Positions 40,993 through 49,345 of a stretch of DNA of 64,000 bases are shown one piece after another. Source of the DNA: Paraburkholderia eburnea (GTDB taxonomy: Bacteria; Pseudomonadota; Gammaproteobacteria; Burkholderiales; Burkholderiaceae); NCBI RefSeq assembly GCF_002917095.1, contig NZ_PQGA01000002.1, forward strand, positions 496,001-560,000, given 5' to 3'. The position numbers were made by a program, and so were the translations under genes. The notes under the pieces were generated by a model, which did not search any database, was not told where the DNA came from, and saw only the letters and a list, made by a program, of their open reading frames with translations. The first letter of the stretch is position 1; each line of letters starts with the position of its first letter.

Positions 40993-42144
40993 TTAAGCAG
41001 CACGCTTGCGCAGACGCGCCGCGACATTCAGCGCAGGCCGCTCGAATAGGCGATAGAAGACCCACGCAACCGGCAACACGGCGAGCGTGAAGCCGAACGA
41101 AGCCCAGATCGAGGTTTGCAGTTCCGAGCGAAACAGCAGTGAGCCGAGCAGCACGAAAAGCGGCAGATGGATCAGATAGAGCGAATAGCTGAATTCGCCG
41201 AGTTTCGAGAACACCGGCAACAGCGCGCCGCCCGTTGCGAGCGGACGCGACAGCGCCTTCACCAGATAGCAGGCAAACGCGCAGGCCCAGAGCTGGAACG
41301 CGCCATACTGGCCGAAATGGAACGCAATGCAGCCAGCCACGGCAAACGCGGCGGCGGCCACATAAGCCAGGCGGAAGCCTTCGAGGCCGCGCAGGCGCGC
41401 TTCCGCGATCCAGGCGCCGAGCATCCACGAGAACCAGTACGACGTGAAGAACGTGACATCGTGCGGTACCAGCGTAAGCGCCGAAACCACGTTAATTACC
41501 GCGACGCCGGCCAGCACCGCATGGAGCCCGACGCGGCGACGCGCCGCGAACAGCAGCGGGTAGAGCAGATAGAACTGCACTTCGAGCGATAGCGTCCAGA
41601 GCGCGCCGTTGGAGCCGTAAGTCTTGCCGGCGATGCCTTGCAGCGAGAACAGATTGACGAGAAACGCGCGCGGGCCGATGTCGAGAATCTTGTGACTCAC
41701 GGGCGTCATCGTCAGGCTGATCGAATCGGCCGCGAAGGTGAGCGCGAGCGCCGCGAGCAGAACCGGATAGATACGCACGAGCCGACGCAGCCAGAATTGC
41801 CCAGCGTCGAGCCGATAGTGAGGATTGACCAGCAAACGCGCCGCGCCGCTGCGATGAATGCAGTAGCCGCTAATGACGAAAAAAATCGGCACGCCTGTCG
41901 AACCCCACGCAATCGGGAACGTCAGCCACGCGGCGATCGTGCTTGGGCTGGCAAGGCTGGCGTGCATTTGATGGAAGGCGCCCATGCCGATCCAGGTGAC
42001 CTGGCGGCAATGGAAATACGCCACCAGCAGGGCGGCAAAGCCACGCAGCGCATCGATCAGGTGGTCGCCTGCGATGGCGGCGGGCCGGGCGGCGGGCATG
42101 ACAGATGCTGGCGGCAGGACGGTTTCGAGTGCGGGATCGCTCAT
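40993..42144 (-). CDS. bceS: BceS: acyltransferase 3 family membrane protein
   Basis: A 383-residue integral-membrane acyltransferase with about ten helices, a second candidate for O-acylation of cepacian. Motifs: IDALRGFAALLVAYFHCRQV with the key His, GSTGVPIFFVISGYCIHRSG, WLRRLVRIYP and NGALWTLSLEVQFYLLYP. The head of 28 residues is Ala/Pro-rich. The ATG at 42144 has no strong ribosome site. It is transcribed alone, convergent with bceR and divergent from the 47-residue ORF and bceT. Confidence 0.88.
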   Translation of the reverse strand: MSDPALETVLPPASVMPAARPAAIAGDHLIDALRGFAALLVAYFHCRQVTWIGMGAFHQMHASLASPSTIAAWLTFPIAWGSTGVPIFFVISGYCIHRSGAARLLVNPHYRLDAGQFWLRRLVRIYPVLLAALALTFAADSISLTMTPVSHKILDIGPRAFLVNLFSLQGIAGKTYGSNGALWTLSLEVQFYLLYPLLFAARRRVGLHAVLAGVAVINVVSALTLVPHDVTFFTSYWFSWMLGAWIAEARLRGLEGFRLAYVAAAAFAVAGCIAFHFGQYGAFQLWACAFACYLVKALSRPLATGGALLPVFSKLGEFSYSLYLIHLPLFVLLGSLLFRSELQTSIWASFGFTLAVLPVAWVFYRLFERPALNVAARLRKRAA

Positions 42145-42410
42145 CGGATGGGTCGCATATAGGGGTATAGGTGGCCGGGATGGCGCTCGGGGCTCTTAGG
42201 GCAGGGTACGCCACGATAATAGGGATCCGGTGCGAGGAAATTATGCAAAAGTTTTTCAAAAATAATTCACGTCGCTTATTCGCCGGGAAGGCTGGATATT
42301 CGCCATCGCGTCGAAATCGGGAAATAAAATCTTGTAACGCGAAAGCGATTTATTTGTTCAATTTGAACTGATAGTTTCAAGGGGATCGCCTATGGTCGAT
42401 GGAGATTTCG

Positions 42411-42554
42411 ATGAACCTGCATTTGCTGGCCGGCATTGCCGTGCTATTGATACTGGTCGCGGTGTCGGCGTATCGCGAGGCGCTGCGCAACGAGCCTATC
42501 CGGCGCTCGCGCACGCAAGCGGGCCGCTTGCCGCCCGCCGACGAAGTCGAGTAG
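42411..42554 (+). CDS. 47-residue single-span membrane microprotein
   Basis: An ATG at 42411, six bases after GGAG, opens 47 codons to TAG. The product starts MNLHLLAGIAVLLILVAVSA, one hydrophobic helix of about 17 residues, then turns basic (YREALRNEPIRRSRTQAG) and ends acidic (ADEVE). This pattern, N-out or N-in helix with positive flank, is that of a real bitopic inner-membrane microprotein. It lies 266 bases from the divergent bceS start and 316 before bceT, in otherwise AT-rich DNA, while the ORF itself is GC-rich. No family recognised; role in the polysaccharide machine is only suggested by place. Confidence 0.55.
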   Translation: MNLHLLAGIAVLLILVAVSAYREALRNEPIRRSRTQAGRLPPADEVE

Positions 42555-42870
42555 ACTGCGCGGACATGACACCCTGTTATTGCGCCACGGTCGCGAGCCG
42601 ATCGTGTATTGGTCAAACGCCGGATCAGGAAATTGATGCCGATTATCCGGGCGCATGGCAATAATTTCCGCTCATCTGCCTGATCTTCGACATTGGCTTC
42701 GCATTTTGATTTTTTTCCATTTCTTTATCGCGGAAATGGAAATGCGATAAATCAAAGCGGAACGAGGTCGACGCATTCAATAAAAAAATCTGCCCAACAG
42801 AAACCTCGGGGACGCCGGCTTGCCTTGCTGCGAGACCGTTACTCAAACGATCGAACTGGGAATGGACATC
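42555..42870. other. intergenic region upstream of bceT
   Basis: No gene seen. It contains a 10-bp perfect hairpin at 42714-42742 flanked by CGCAT / ATGCG, and an AT-rich stretch before bceT. Either a terminator for the microprotein gene or bceT promoter-proximal control lies here. Confidence 0.5.
42714..42742. promoter_or_regulatory. hairpin/inverted repeat upstream of bceT
   Basis: TTTCCATTTC pairs perfectly with GAAATGGAAA around a nine-base loop. The outer CGCAT (42700-42704) and ATGCG (42742-42746) could extend the stem with a bulge. No T-run follows, which argues against a simple terminator for plus-strand transcripts; on the minus strand no gene needs one. Confidence 0.4.
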
Positions 42871-43761
42871 ATGCTAAAAGTAACCAAAGCGGTATTTCCT
42901 GTAGCTGGCCTCGGTACGCGCTTTCTGCCTGCCACCAAGGCCAGTCCCAAGGAAATGCTGCCGATCGTCGACAAGCCGCTGATTCAGTACGCGGTGGAAG
43001 AGGCGATCGCCGCCGGCATCACCGAAATGATTTTCGTGACCGGCCGCAGCAAACGCGCCATCGAAGATCATTTCGACAAGTCGTACGAGATCGAAGCCGA
43101 ACTCGAAGCGCGTAACAAACAGAAGCTGCTCGATGTCGTGCGCAGCATCAAGCCGACCAACGTGGATTGCTTCTATGTGCGCCAGGCTGAAGCGCTCGGT
43201 CTGGGACATGCCGTGCTTTGCGCGGAAAAGCTCGTGCAGGGCAGTCCGTTCGCCGTGATTCTCGCCGACGATCTGCTTTATAGCCCCAAGCCGGTGATGA
43301 GGCAGCTCGTGGATACTTTCAACCACTATCACAGCTCGGTGGTGGGCGTGGAAGCGATTGCGCGCGAAAACAGCGCTTCGTATGGCATCGTGGATGGCCG
43401 CGAGTGGGAAGAGGATGTGTTCAAGCTCTCGGGCATCGTCGAAAAGCCCGCGCCTGAGGTCGCGCCGTCGAATCTCGGCGTGGTGGGCCGTTATGTGCTG
43501 ATGCCGACTATTTTCGATCATCTGCGCGCACTCAAGCCGGGCGCCGGCGGCGAGCTGCAACTCACCGACGCGCTGCAATCGCTGCTCACGGACGAGCAGG
43601 TGCTGGCCTATCGCTATATGGGCACGCGTTTCGATTGCGGGAGCAAGATCGGCTACCTGAAGGCCACCGTGGAATTCGCACTGCGTCACCCCGAGGTGAA
43701 GGACGAATTCGAAGCCTATCTGCAGAATCATCTGCCACAGGCGCTGGCCGCTGCGGCATGA
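42871..43761 (+). CDS. bceT: BceT: UTP-glucose-1-phosphate uridylyltransferase
   Basis: A 296-residue GalU-type enzyme making UDP-glucose from UTP and glucose-1-P; UDP-glucose feeds BceB and BceC. Motifs: KAVFPVAGLGTRFLPATKASPKE (nucleotide site), IVDKPLIQYAVEEAI, EALGLGHAVLCAE, VILADDLL and GIVEKP. Start at 42871 gives the standard GalU N-terminus; ATG at 42862 is in frame three codons upstream. Ribosome site CTGGGA is modest. It stands alone, last recognisable bce gene on this side. Confidence 0.92.
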   Translation: MLKVTKAVFPVAGLGTRFLPATKASPKEMLPIVDKPLIQYAVEEAIAAGITEMIFVTGRSKRAIEDHFDKSYEIEAELEARNKQKLLDVVRSIKPTNVDCFYVRQAEALGLGHAVLCAEKLVQGSPFAVILADDLLYSPKPVMRQLVDTFNHYHSSVVGVEAIARENSASYGIVDGREWEEDVFKLSGIVEKPAPEVAPSNLGVVGRYVLMPTIFDHLRALKPGAGGELQLTDALQSLLTDEQVLAYRYMGTRFDCGSKIGYLKATVEFALRHPEVKDEFEAYLQNHLPQALAAAA

Positions 43762-43816
43762 AGTCGGCTTAAAGGCGGCTTAAAGCCGCTTTAAAACTGC
43801 CTTGAAGGCGGAATGA
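43762..43816 (+). repeat. five degenerate 11-bp tandem units after bceT, with terminator-like hairpin
   Basis: Units AGTCGGCTTAA, AGGCGGCTTAA, AGCCGCTTTAA, AACTGCCTTGA, AGGCGGAATGA follow the bceT stop in register. Units two and three form GCGGC-TTAAA-GCCGC followed by TTTAAAA, a possible weak terminator between convergent bceT and the deaminase gene. Confidence 0.55.
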
Positions 43817-43854
43817 AAGACGGCGCGCGCCACATCGGTGCGCGCCGCTGTGTA

Positions 43855-44370
43855 TCAGGCGTGCGTTTGCCAGAACGCACGTTGAACCCGCATCACGTCG
43901 TCCTCCACATCGGCTACGGGGCCGATCAGTTCGACACGTTTCTGGCAGTGATCGAACACATAACGCGACGATACGCTCATCGTGGGATTCTCCGCGTGAT
44001 TGCCCGTCGCTTCCAGCAGCAGTTCCTCCGTCATGCCGAATACCACGCGGCCAATATTGGCCCAGTAAGCGGTGCCCGCGCACATGCAGCACGGCTCGAC
44101 CGAGGTATAGAGCGTGCAACCCCACAGATAGTCCGCGCTGAAATTCATGGCGGCGATGCGCGCGAGCACGGCCTCCGCGTGATTGACCGTATCGACGTTG
44201 CCTTGCTCGATCAGCACGGTTTCATGATCGGGGCCGACCAGGATCGCGCCGAACGGATGGTGGCCGAACGACGCGGCCCGCTCGCCCACGGCCGCCGCGC
44301 GGCGCAGGTGACGCACGATCTGTTCATGCGTGGGTGCGCTACGGGGCGGAACATGGGTGCTCGTATTCAT
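43855..44370 (-). CDS. nucleoside/nucleobase deaminase (CMP/dCMP deaminase fold, guanine-deaminase-like)
   Basis: A 171-residue zinc deaminase. HAEAV near residue 65 supplies the zinc His and proton-shuttling Glu; PCCMCAG near residue 93 supplies the two zinc Cys. The pattern SFGHHPFGAILV and the length suit guanine deaminase/tRNA-adenosine deaminase relatives; TadA itself is unlikely because of the divergent C-terminus. The BMP-type binding protein gene lies 45 bases upstream on the same strand, so a purine uptake and deamination unit is likely. Substrate is inferred. Confidence 0.78.
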   Translation of the reverse strand: MNTSTHVPPRSAPTHEQIVRHLRRAAAVGERAASFGHHPFGAILVGPDHETVLIEQGNVDTVNHAEAVLARIAAMNFSADYLWGCTLYTSVEPCCMCAGTAYWANIGRVVFGMTEELLLEATGNHAENPTMSVSSRYVFDHCQKRVELIGPVADVEDDVMRVQRAFWQTHA

Positions 44371-44415
44371 CGTCTGTCTCCTTGCGAGTGATAGTTTTAG
44401 CCCTTGTTTCAGGGC

Positions 44416-45516
44416 TTATTTTGGCACGGTGCCGTCCACGCCCTCGACGAACCAGTTCAGGCGCAGCAGGTCGGCATCGGCCAGTGACTTGCCCGCGGCC
44501 ACGCGGACCGTGCCGCCTTGATCCTTGATCGGGCCCGCGAACGGATCGAACTTGCCCGCGACGATCGCATCGCGCTTCGCGGCCAGCGCTTTCTGTGCGG
44601 CGGGTGAAACGGCGTTCGTATTGATATCGGCGAGATCGATTGCTTTTTCCTTGAGGCCCCACCAGACCGGCGCATTGGTCCACGTGCCGGCCATGACCTG
44701 CTGGACCAGATGCGAGTAGTAGACGCCCCAGTTGCTCACGCATGCACCCAGTTGAGCATTGGGGCCGAACTTCTTCATGTCCGAATCCCAGCCGAAGGCG
44801 TGAACCTTTTTCTGCTCGGCGGTCTGCATCGTCGCGGTGGAATCGGTGTTCTGGATGAGCACGTCCGCGCCCTGGCCGATCAACGTTTCGGCGGCCTGTT
44901 TTTCGAGGCCCGGATCGTACCAGCTATTGATCCACAAGACCTTGACCTTCGCGTTGGGATTCACCGAACGCGCGCCCATCGTAAAGGCATCAATATTGCG
45001 CACGACTTCGGGCACCGGCACGGAACCGACAAAGCCCAATGTATTGGTCTTCGTCGTATAGCCCGCCACGAGGCCCGCGAGATACGCGCTCTGATAGGTG
45101 CGCACGTCGTAGGTCGCGAAGTTGGGCGCTTTCTTGTAGCCGGTCGCGTGCATGAAGACGGCATCCGGATAGTCTTTGGCGACCTTTAATTCGAAGTCCT
45201 GAAAGCCGAAACTGGAGCCGACGATGATCTTGTTGCCTTTCGCGGCGAGATCGCGGAATACGCGCTCGGAGTCGGCGGATTCGGGCACGTTTTCAACGCG
45301 CGTAACCTTGATCTTGTCGCCGTATTGCGTTTCGACCGCCTTCACGCCCTGTTCGTGCGCATAGGTCCAGCCGGCGTCGCCGGGATTGCCGAGGTAGACG
45401 AAGGCGACGCCGACGGGGGGCGTGGCGGCGTGACCGATGCCGCTCGCGAGCGCGGCGAACAAGGCGGTGAGGACGGTGGCGCAGGCGCGGCGAACGCGTG
45501 TCTTGGGTGCTTTCAT
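44416..45516 (-). CDS. BMP-family ABC transporter substrate-binding protein (purine/nucleoside type)
   Basis: A 366-residue periplasmic binding protein of the basic membrane protein (Bmp/Med) family. Signal peptide at 1-31 ends GIGHA. Motifs VGVAFVYLGNPGDAGWTYAHEQG, IIVGSSFGFQDF and NTLGFVGSVPVPEVVRNIDAF are typical. The ATG at 45516 has GGAG five bases upstream. No BMP permease or ATPase is in the window; they may be elsewhere. With the deaminase gene after it, purine or nucleoside uptake is the best guess. Confidence 0.87.
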   Translation of the reverse strand: MKAPKTRVRRACATVLTALFAALASGIGHAATPPVGVAFVYLGNPGDAGWTYAHEQGVKAVETQYGDKIKVTRVENVPESADSERVFRDLAAKGNKIIVGSSFGFQDFELKVAKDYPDAVFMHATGYKKAPNFATYDVRTYQSAYLAGLVAGYTTKTNTLGFVGSVPVPEVVRNIDAFTMGARSVNPNAKVKVLWINSWYDPGLEKQAAETLIGQGADVLIQNTDSTATMQTAEQKKVHAFGWDSDMKKFGPNAQLGACVSNWGVYYSHLVQQVMAGTWTNAPVWWGLKEKAIDLADINTNAVSPAAQKALAAKRDAIVAGKFDPFAGPIKDQGGTVRVAAGKSLADADLLRLNWFVEGVDGTVPK

Positions 45517-45861
45517 GGAGGCTCCGGAAAAGGGCAAAAATCTTGCGATGCCCCATCTTCACGAGCCAAATATTGGGGAAATATTTGTCGACGTTATCGC
45601 CGGTATAACAAATGTCATATGAAAGGTCGGCGCACCCGATCGCCAAAGCCATAAAGACCTGCAGGGCGGGCATGCCGTATGCGCACCCTTGTCGTTTTGT
45701 GCGCGCATTGCGCGATCCACTGGCCAGCCTGGGGCGATGCGCGATGAGTCGCCAGGCGGTGCCCGGACGAGCAAGGAGCCGCCGCGCGGCGCGTGGAACC
45801 TGCACAATCCGACACGTGCTCGCCCGCGAGCGGGGCGCGTATCCATCGAGGAGAAGCGGTT
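45517..45861. other. divergent intergenic region, BMP gene / S53 peptidase gene
   Basis: No gene seen. It holds the 21-bp inverted repeat at 45567-45587 close to the BMP gene and a GTTAT / ATAAC pair at 45593-45609. The half near the peptidase gene is GC-rich with no site I recognise other than the ribosome site. Confidence 0.5.
45567..45587. promoter_or_regulatory. inverted repeat CAAATATT-N5-AATATTTG
   Basis: Perfect 8-bp arms around GGGGA, about 50 bases upstream of the BMP-type gene start, within reach of its promoter. Likely an operator for a dimeric regulator; identity unknown. Confidence 0.5.
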
Positions 45862-47460
45862 ATGACCAGGCATCCCGTGGCAGGCAGTGACCATCCCGTG
45901 CCGGCGGGCGCGCAATGCGTGGGCGCATGCGACCCGGCAGAACATTTCGAGGTTGTGCTGATTCTGCGTCGCCAGGATGAAGCGGGCTTCCGCGCGCTGG
46001 TGGACGGCATCACGGCGGGCACCAAGGGTGCTCGACCGATTTCACGTGCCGACTACGAACAGCGTTTTGGCGCTGCGGCAGCCGATGTAAAGCGGGCCGA
46101 GGATTTCGCCAGATCACATGGCCTCGCGGTCGTGAAGGCCGACGCCGCTGCGCGTCGCATCGTGCTGTCGGGCACGGTGCAGCAGTACAACGACGCATTC
46201 GGCGTCGATCTGCAGCGCTTCGAGCATCAGGTTGGCGCACTCAAACAGCATTTTCGCCAGCCCGTTGGCCCCGTGCATCTGCCCGACGACATGCACGACA
46301 TCGTCACGGCGGTCGTCGGCCTCGACAGCCGCGCGAAAGTGCAACCGCATTTCCGTATCGAGTCCCCAACGACCGGCGACGCGCCCATCCACGCGCCGAT
46401 CCGTGCCGCGCGCGCCGTGAACCGCTCGTTCACGCCGTTGCAACTCGCCGGCCTATACGGCTTCCCCGCGGGCGACGGCAAGGGCCAGTGCATCGCGCTC
46501 ATCGAAATGGGCGGCGGCTACGCGCAATCCGATCTGCAGGCTTATTTCAGCGCGCTGGGCGTGCCGCAACCCACCGTGCAGGACGTCTCGGTCGATCAGA
46601 TGAAGAACGCGCCCACCGGCGACCCGAACGGCCCGGACGGCGAGGTCACGCTGGACGTGGAGATCGTCGGCGCGCTCGCGCCCGCCGCGTTGATCGCCGT
46701 CTATTTCGCGCCGAATAGCGAGGCCGGCTTTGTCGATGCCGTGAGCGCCGCGCTGCACGACAGCCAGCGCAAGCCCTCGGTCATCTCGATCAGCTGGGGC
46801 GCGCCGGAATCCGCGTGGTCGCAGCAATCGCTCGGCGCGCTCAACGATGCGTTGCAAACCGCCGTGGCGCTGGGCGTGACGGTGTGCGCGGCGTCGGGCG
46901 ATAGTGGCTCTTCGGACGGCGTGAGCGATGGCGCGGACCATGTCGATTTCCCGGCGTCGAGCCCCTATGCGCTCGGTTGCGGCGGCACACACGTGGCGGC
47001 GGCCAACGGGCGCATCTCGCGCGAGACCGTCTGGAGTAGCGGCGACGATGGCGCGACCGGTGGCGGCGTCAGCATGACGTTCGCGCTGCCTGCGTGGCAG
47101 AAGGGTTTGCGGCTCGTGCGCGCGAACGGCGGGGCGGGCGCGCTGGTGCGCCGCGGCGTGCCCGACGTGGCCGGCGACGCCGATCCGGCGACGGGCTACG
47201 CGGTGCGCATCGGCGGCGCGGACACCGTGGTGGGCGGCACGAGCGCCGTCGCGCCGCTCTGGGCCGCGCTGATCGCCCGCATCAACGCGAACGGCGGCAA
47301 ATTAGCGGGCTTCGTCAACGCGAAACTCTACGCGCAGGCCGATGCCTTCAACGACGTGACGAGCGGCAGCAACGGCGACTACGCCGCCGCGCCGGGCTGG
47401 GACGCCTGCACGGGACTGGGCACGCCGGTGGGCACCAAGGTGGCCGCCGCGCTCGCATAG
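45862..47460 (+). CDS. S53 serine-carboxyl peptidase (sedolisin/kumamolisin type)
   Basis: A 532-residue S53 peptidase. Residues about 25-180 form the activation prodomain (RRQDEAGFRALVDGITAG, PISRADYEQRFG, VVKADAAARRIVLSGTVQQY). The catalytic set fits the family: Glu261 and Asp265 in GEVTLDVE, Asp347 in AASGDSGS (oxyanion) and Ser461 in GGTSAVAP. The closing DVTSGSNGDY and PGWDACTGLG supply the calcium site. No signal peptide is visible, so export route is unclear (prodomain-linked or non-classical). GAGGAGA precedes the ATG at 45862. These enzymes are active at acid pH. It is followed at 199 bases by an S10 carboxypeptidase gene on the same strand. Confidence 0.9.
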   Translation: MTRHPVAGSDHPVPAGAQCVGACDPAEHFEVVLILRRQDEAGFRALVDGITAGTKGARPISRADYEQRFGAAAADVKRAEDFARSHGLAVVKADAAARRIVLSGTVQQYNDAFGVDLQRFEHQVGALKQHFRQPVGPVHLPDDMHDIVTAVVGLDSRAKVQPHFRIESPTTGDAPIHAPIRAARAVNRSFTPLQLAGLYGFPAGDGKGQCIALIEMGGGYAQSDLQAYFSALGVPQPTVQDVSVDQMKNAPTGDPNGPDGEVTLDVEIVGALAPAALIAVYFAPNSEAGFVDAVSAALHDSQRKPSVISISWGAPESAWSQQSLGALNDALQTAVALGVTVCAASGDSGSSDGVSDGADHVDFPASSPYALGCGGTHVAAANGRISRETVWSSGDDGATGGGVSMTFALPAWQKGLRLVRANGGAGALVRRGVPDVAGDADPATGYAVRIGGADTVVGGTSAVAPLWAALIARINANGGKLAGFVNAKLYAQADAFNDVTSGSNGDYAAAPGWDACTGLGTPVGTKVAAALA

Positions 47461-47659
47461 GGCGGCGTGCGGCGCGTTCGGTATAGCATCAACGTGGGCG
47501 TGGCGAGCGATATGGCCGCGTCGCACCTGCAGTGCTGGCTTCCTGTTTCCGATGGTATCCGAGGCGCTTCGGATGTTTCCGAAGCGAAACACGTGCATCG
47601 ATCGCGCATCGCCAGCCTGGGTGGCGCACCTGGCCGGGGCGATGCAGCAAGGAGACGAC

Positions 47660-49327
47660 ATGAACGACGAGGCTCAATCCACTAAAGGAAACGGCCATGC
47701 GGCGGGAGCGGCCGGCGGCAATGGCAAGCACCGCAGCCCGGCCGACCAGCCGTGTTTCGATCCCACCGCCTACGGCAACGGCCCCGACGACTTCGTCACC
47801 GACATGACCGAGAACGCCGCGATCACGCATCACGCGATCCAGATCGGCAGCGAGGTTATTGCCTATACCGCGACGGCGGGCCATCTCGTCACCGTCGACC
47901 CGAGCAGTTCGCAGCCCAACGCCAAGATCTTCTACGTGGCGTTCACGAAGGACGGCGTGCAGGCGCAGGATCGCCCCGTCACTTTCTTTTATAACGGCGG
48001 GCCGGGGTCGTCGTCGGTGTTCGTGCTGCTCGGCTCGTTTGCGCCCAGGCGCATCAAGACGTCGATGCCGGGCTTTACGCCGCCCGCGCCCTATACGCTC
48101 GAAGACAACCCGGACAGCCTGCTCGATCGCAGCGACCTCATTTTTATCAATCCGGTGGGGACGGGCTATTCGGCGGCGGTGGCGCCGCATCATAACCGCG
48201 ACTTCTGGGGCGTGGATCAGGACGCGGATTCGCTCAAGCAATTCATCAAGCGCTATCTGAGCGCGAACGATCGCTGGAATTCGCCCAAGTTTCTTTATGG
48301 CGAATCGTATGGCACGGCGCGTAGCTGCGTGCTCGCGTATCGCCTGCACGAAGACGGCGTGGACCTGAACGGCATTACGCTGCAATCGTCGATTCTCGAT
48401 TACACGCAAAGCGGCAACCCGGTGGGCGCGTTGCCGACGGCGGCGGCCGATGCGTGGTTCCATAAGCGCCTGGGCCTGAAGCCCGCGCCCAGGGATCTGG
48501 GCGCGTTCGCGGCCCAGGTCGCGCAGTTTGCGCGCACCGATTACCGGTTGGCGCTGCAGAAATTCCCCGATCCGAAAAACACGGTGATTCCCGCGACGCT
48601 CAAGACGCTTTCGCAATACACAGGTATCGACACGCAGACGCTCGAATCGTGGAATCTCGATATCGCCGCCTACGATAGTCGCGGCAACTCGCTATTTCTC
48701 ACGACGCTGCTCAAGGACAAGGGCATGGCGCTCGGCTCGTACGACGGCCGCGTGACGGCCATCGACACGGGTATCGCCGGCAATATCGACCCGAATTCGG
48801 GCGGCAACGATCCGACCATGACGGCGGTGAGCGGCGTCTACACGGCGATGTGGAACAGCTACCTGAACGAGCAGCTCAAGTTCCGCACCAACTCGTCGTT
48901 CACGGATCTCAACGATCAGGCCTTCAAGAACTGGGACTTCGGCCACATCGATCCCACGGGTGCGCAGAAGGGGCTGGATGCGCAGGGCAACATCGTCCTC
49001 TACACGGCAGGCGATCTGGCTGCCGTCATGGCGCTGAATCCCGATTTGCGTGTGCTGTCCGCGAACGGCTATTACGATTTCGTCACGCCGTTCTACCAGA
49101 CCGTGATCGATCTGCAGAAGATGCCGCTGCTAGACCAGAAAGTGCGCAATAACCTGAGCGCGCGTTTCTATCCTTCGGGCCATATGGTTTATCTCGACGG
49201 CGCGTCGCGCACTGCGCTCAAGGCCGATCTGACGAAGCTCTACCAGAGCGCGGTGACGGACCGCCCGGCCATCGCGCGGATCCGCGCCTTGCAGCGCATG
49301 AACACGATGAGCGCGATGCATCACTAA
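47660..49327 (+). CDS. S10 serine carboxypeptidase-like protein
   Basis: A 555-residue S10-family protein of the alpha/beta-hydrolase fold. FFYNGGPGSSS gives the oxyanion loop, GESYGT the nucleophile Ser216, NGYYDFVTP the Asp473 and YPSGHMVY the His508. The carboxyl-terminus is not a membrane anchor and no signal peptide is seen; the head (residues 1-40) is Gly/Ala/His-rich. AAGGAGA precedes the ATG at 47660. S10 enzymes remove C-terminal residues, best at acid pH, which complements the S53 endopeptidase upstream. An intact triad suggests activity. Confidence 0.88.
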   Translation: MNDEAQSTKGNGHAAGAAGGNGKHRSPADQPCFDPTAYGNGPDDFVTDMTENAAITHHAIQIGSEVIAYTATAGHLVTVDPSSSQPNAKIFYVAFTKDGVQAQDRPVTFFYNGGPGSSSVFVLLGSFAPRRIKTSMPGFTPPAPYTLEDNPDSLLDRSDLIFINPVGTGYSAAVAPHHNRDFWGVDQDADSLKQFIKRYLSANDRWNSPKFLYGESYGTARSCVLAYRLHEDGVDLNGITLQSSILDYTQSGNPVGALPTAAADAWFHKRLGLKPAPRDLGAFAAQVAQFARTDYRLALQKFPDPKNTVIPATLKTLSQYTGIDTQTLESWNLDIAAYDSRGNSLFLTTLLKDKGMALGSYDGRVTAIDTGIAGNIDPNSGGNDPTMTAVSGVYTAMWNSYLNEQLKFRTNSSFTDLNDQAFKNWDFGHIDPTGAQKGLDAQGNIVLYTAGDLAAVMALNPDLRVLSANGYYDFVTPFYQTVIDLQKMPLLDQKVRNNLSARFYPSGHMVYLDGASRTALKADLTKLYQSAVTDRPAIARIRALQRMNTMSAMHH

Positions 49328-49345
49328 AGGCAGGCTCGCGCGGGG

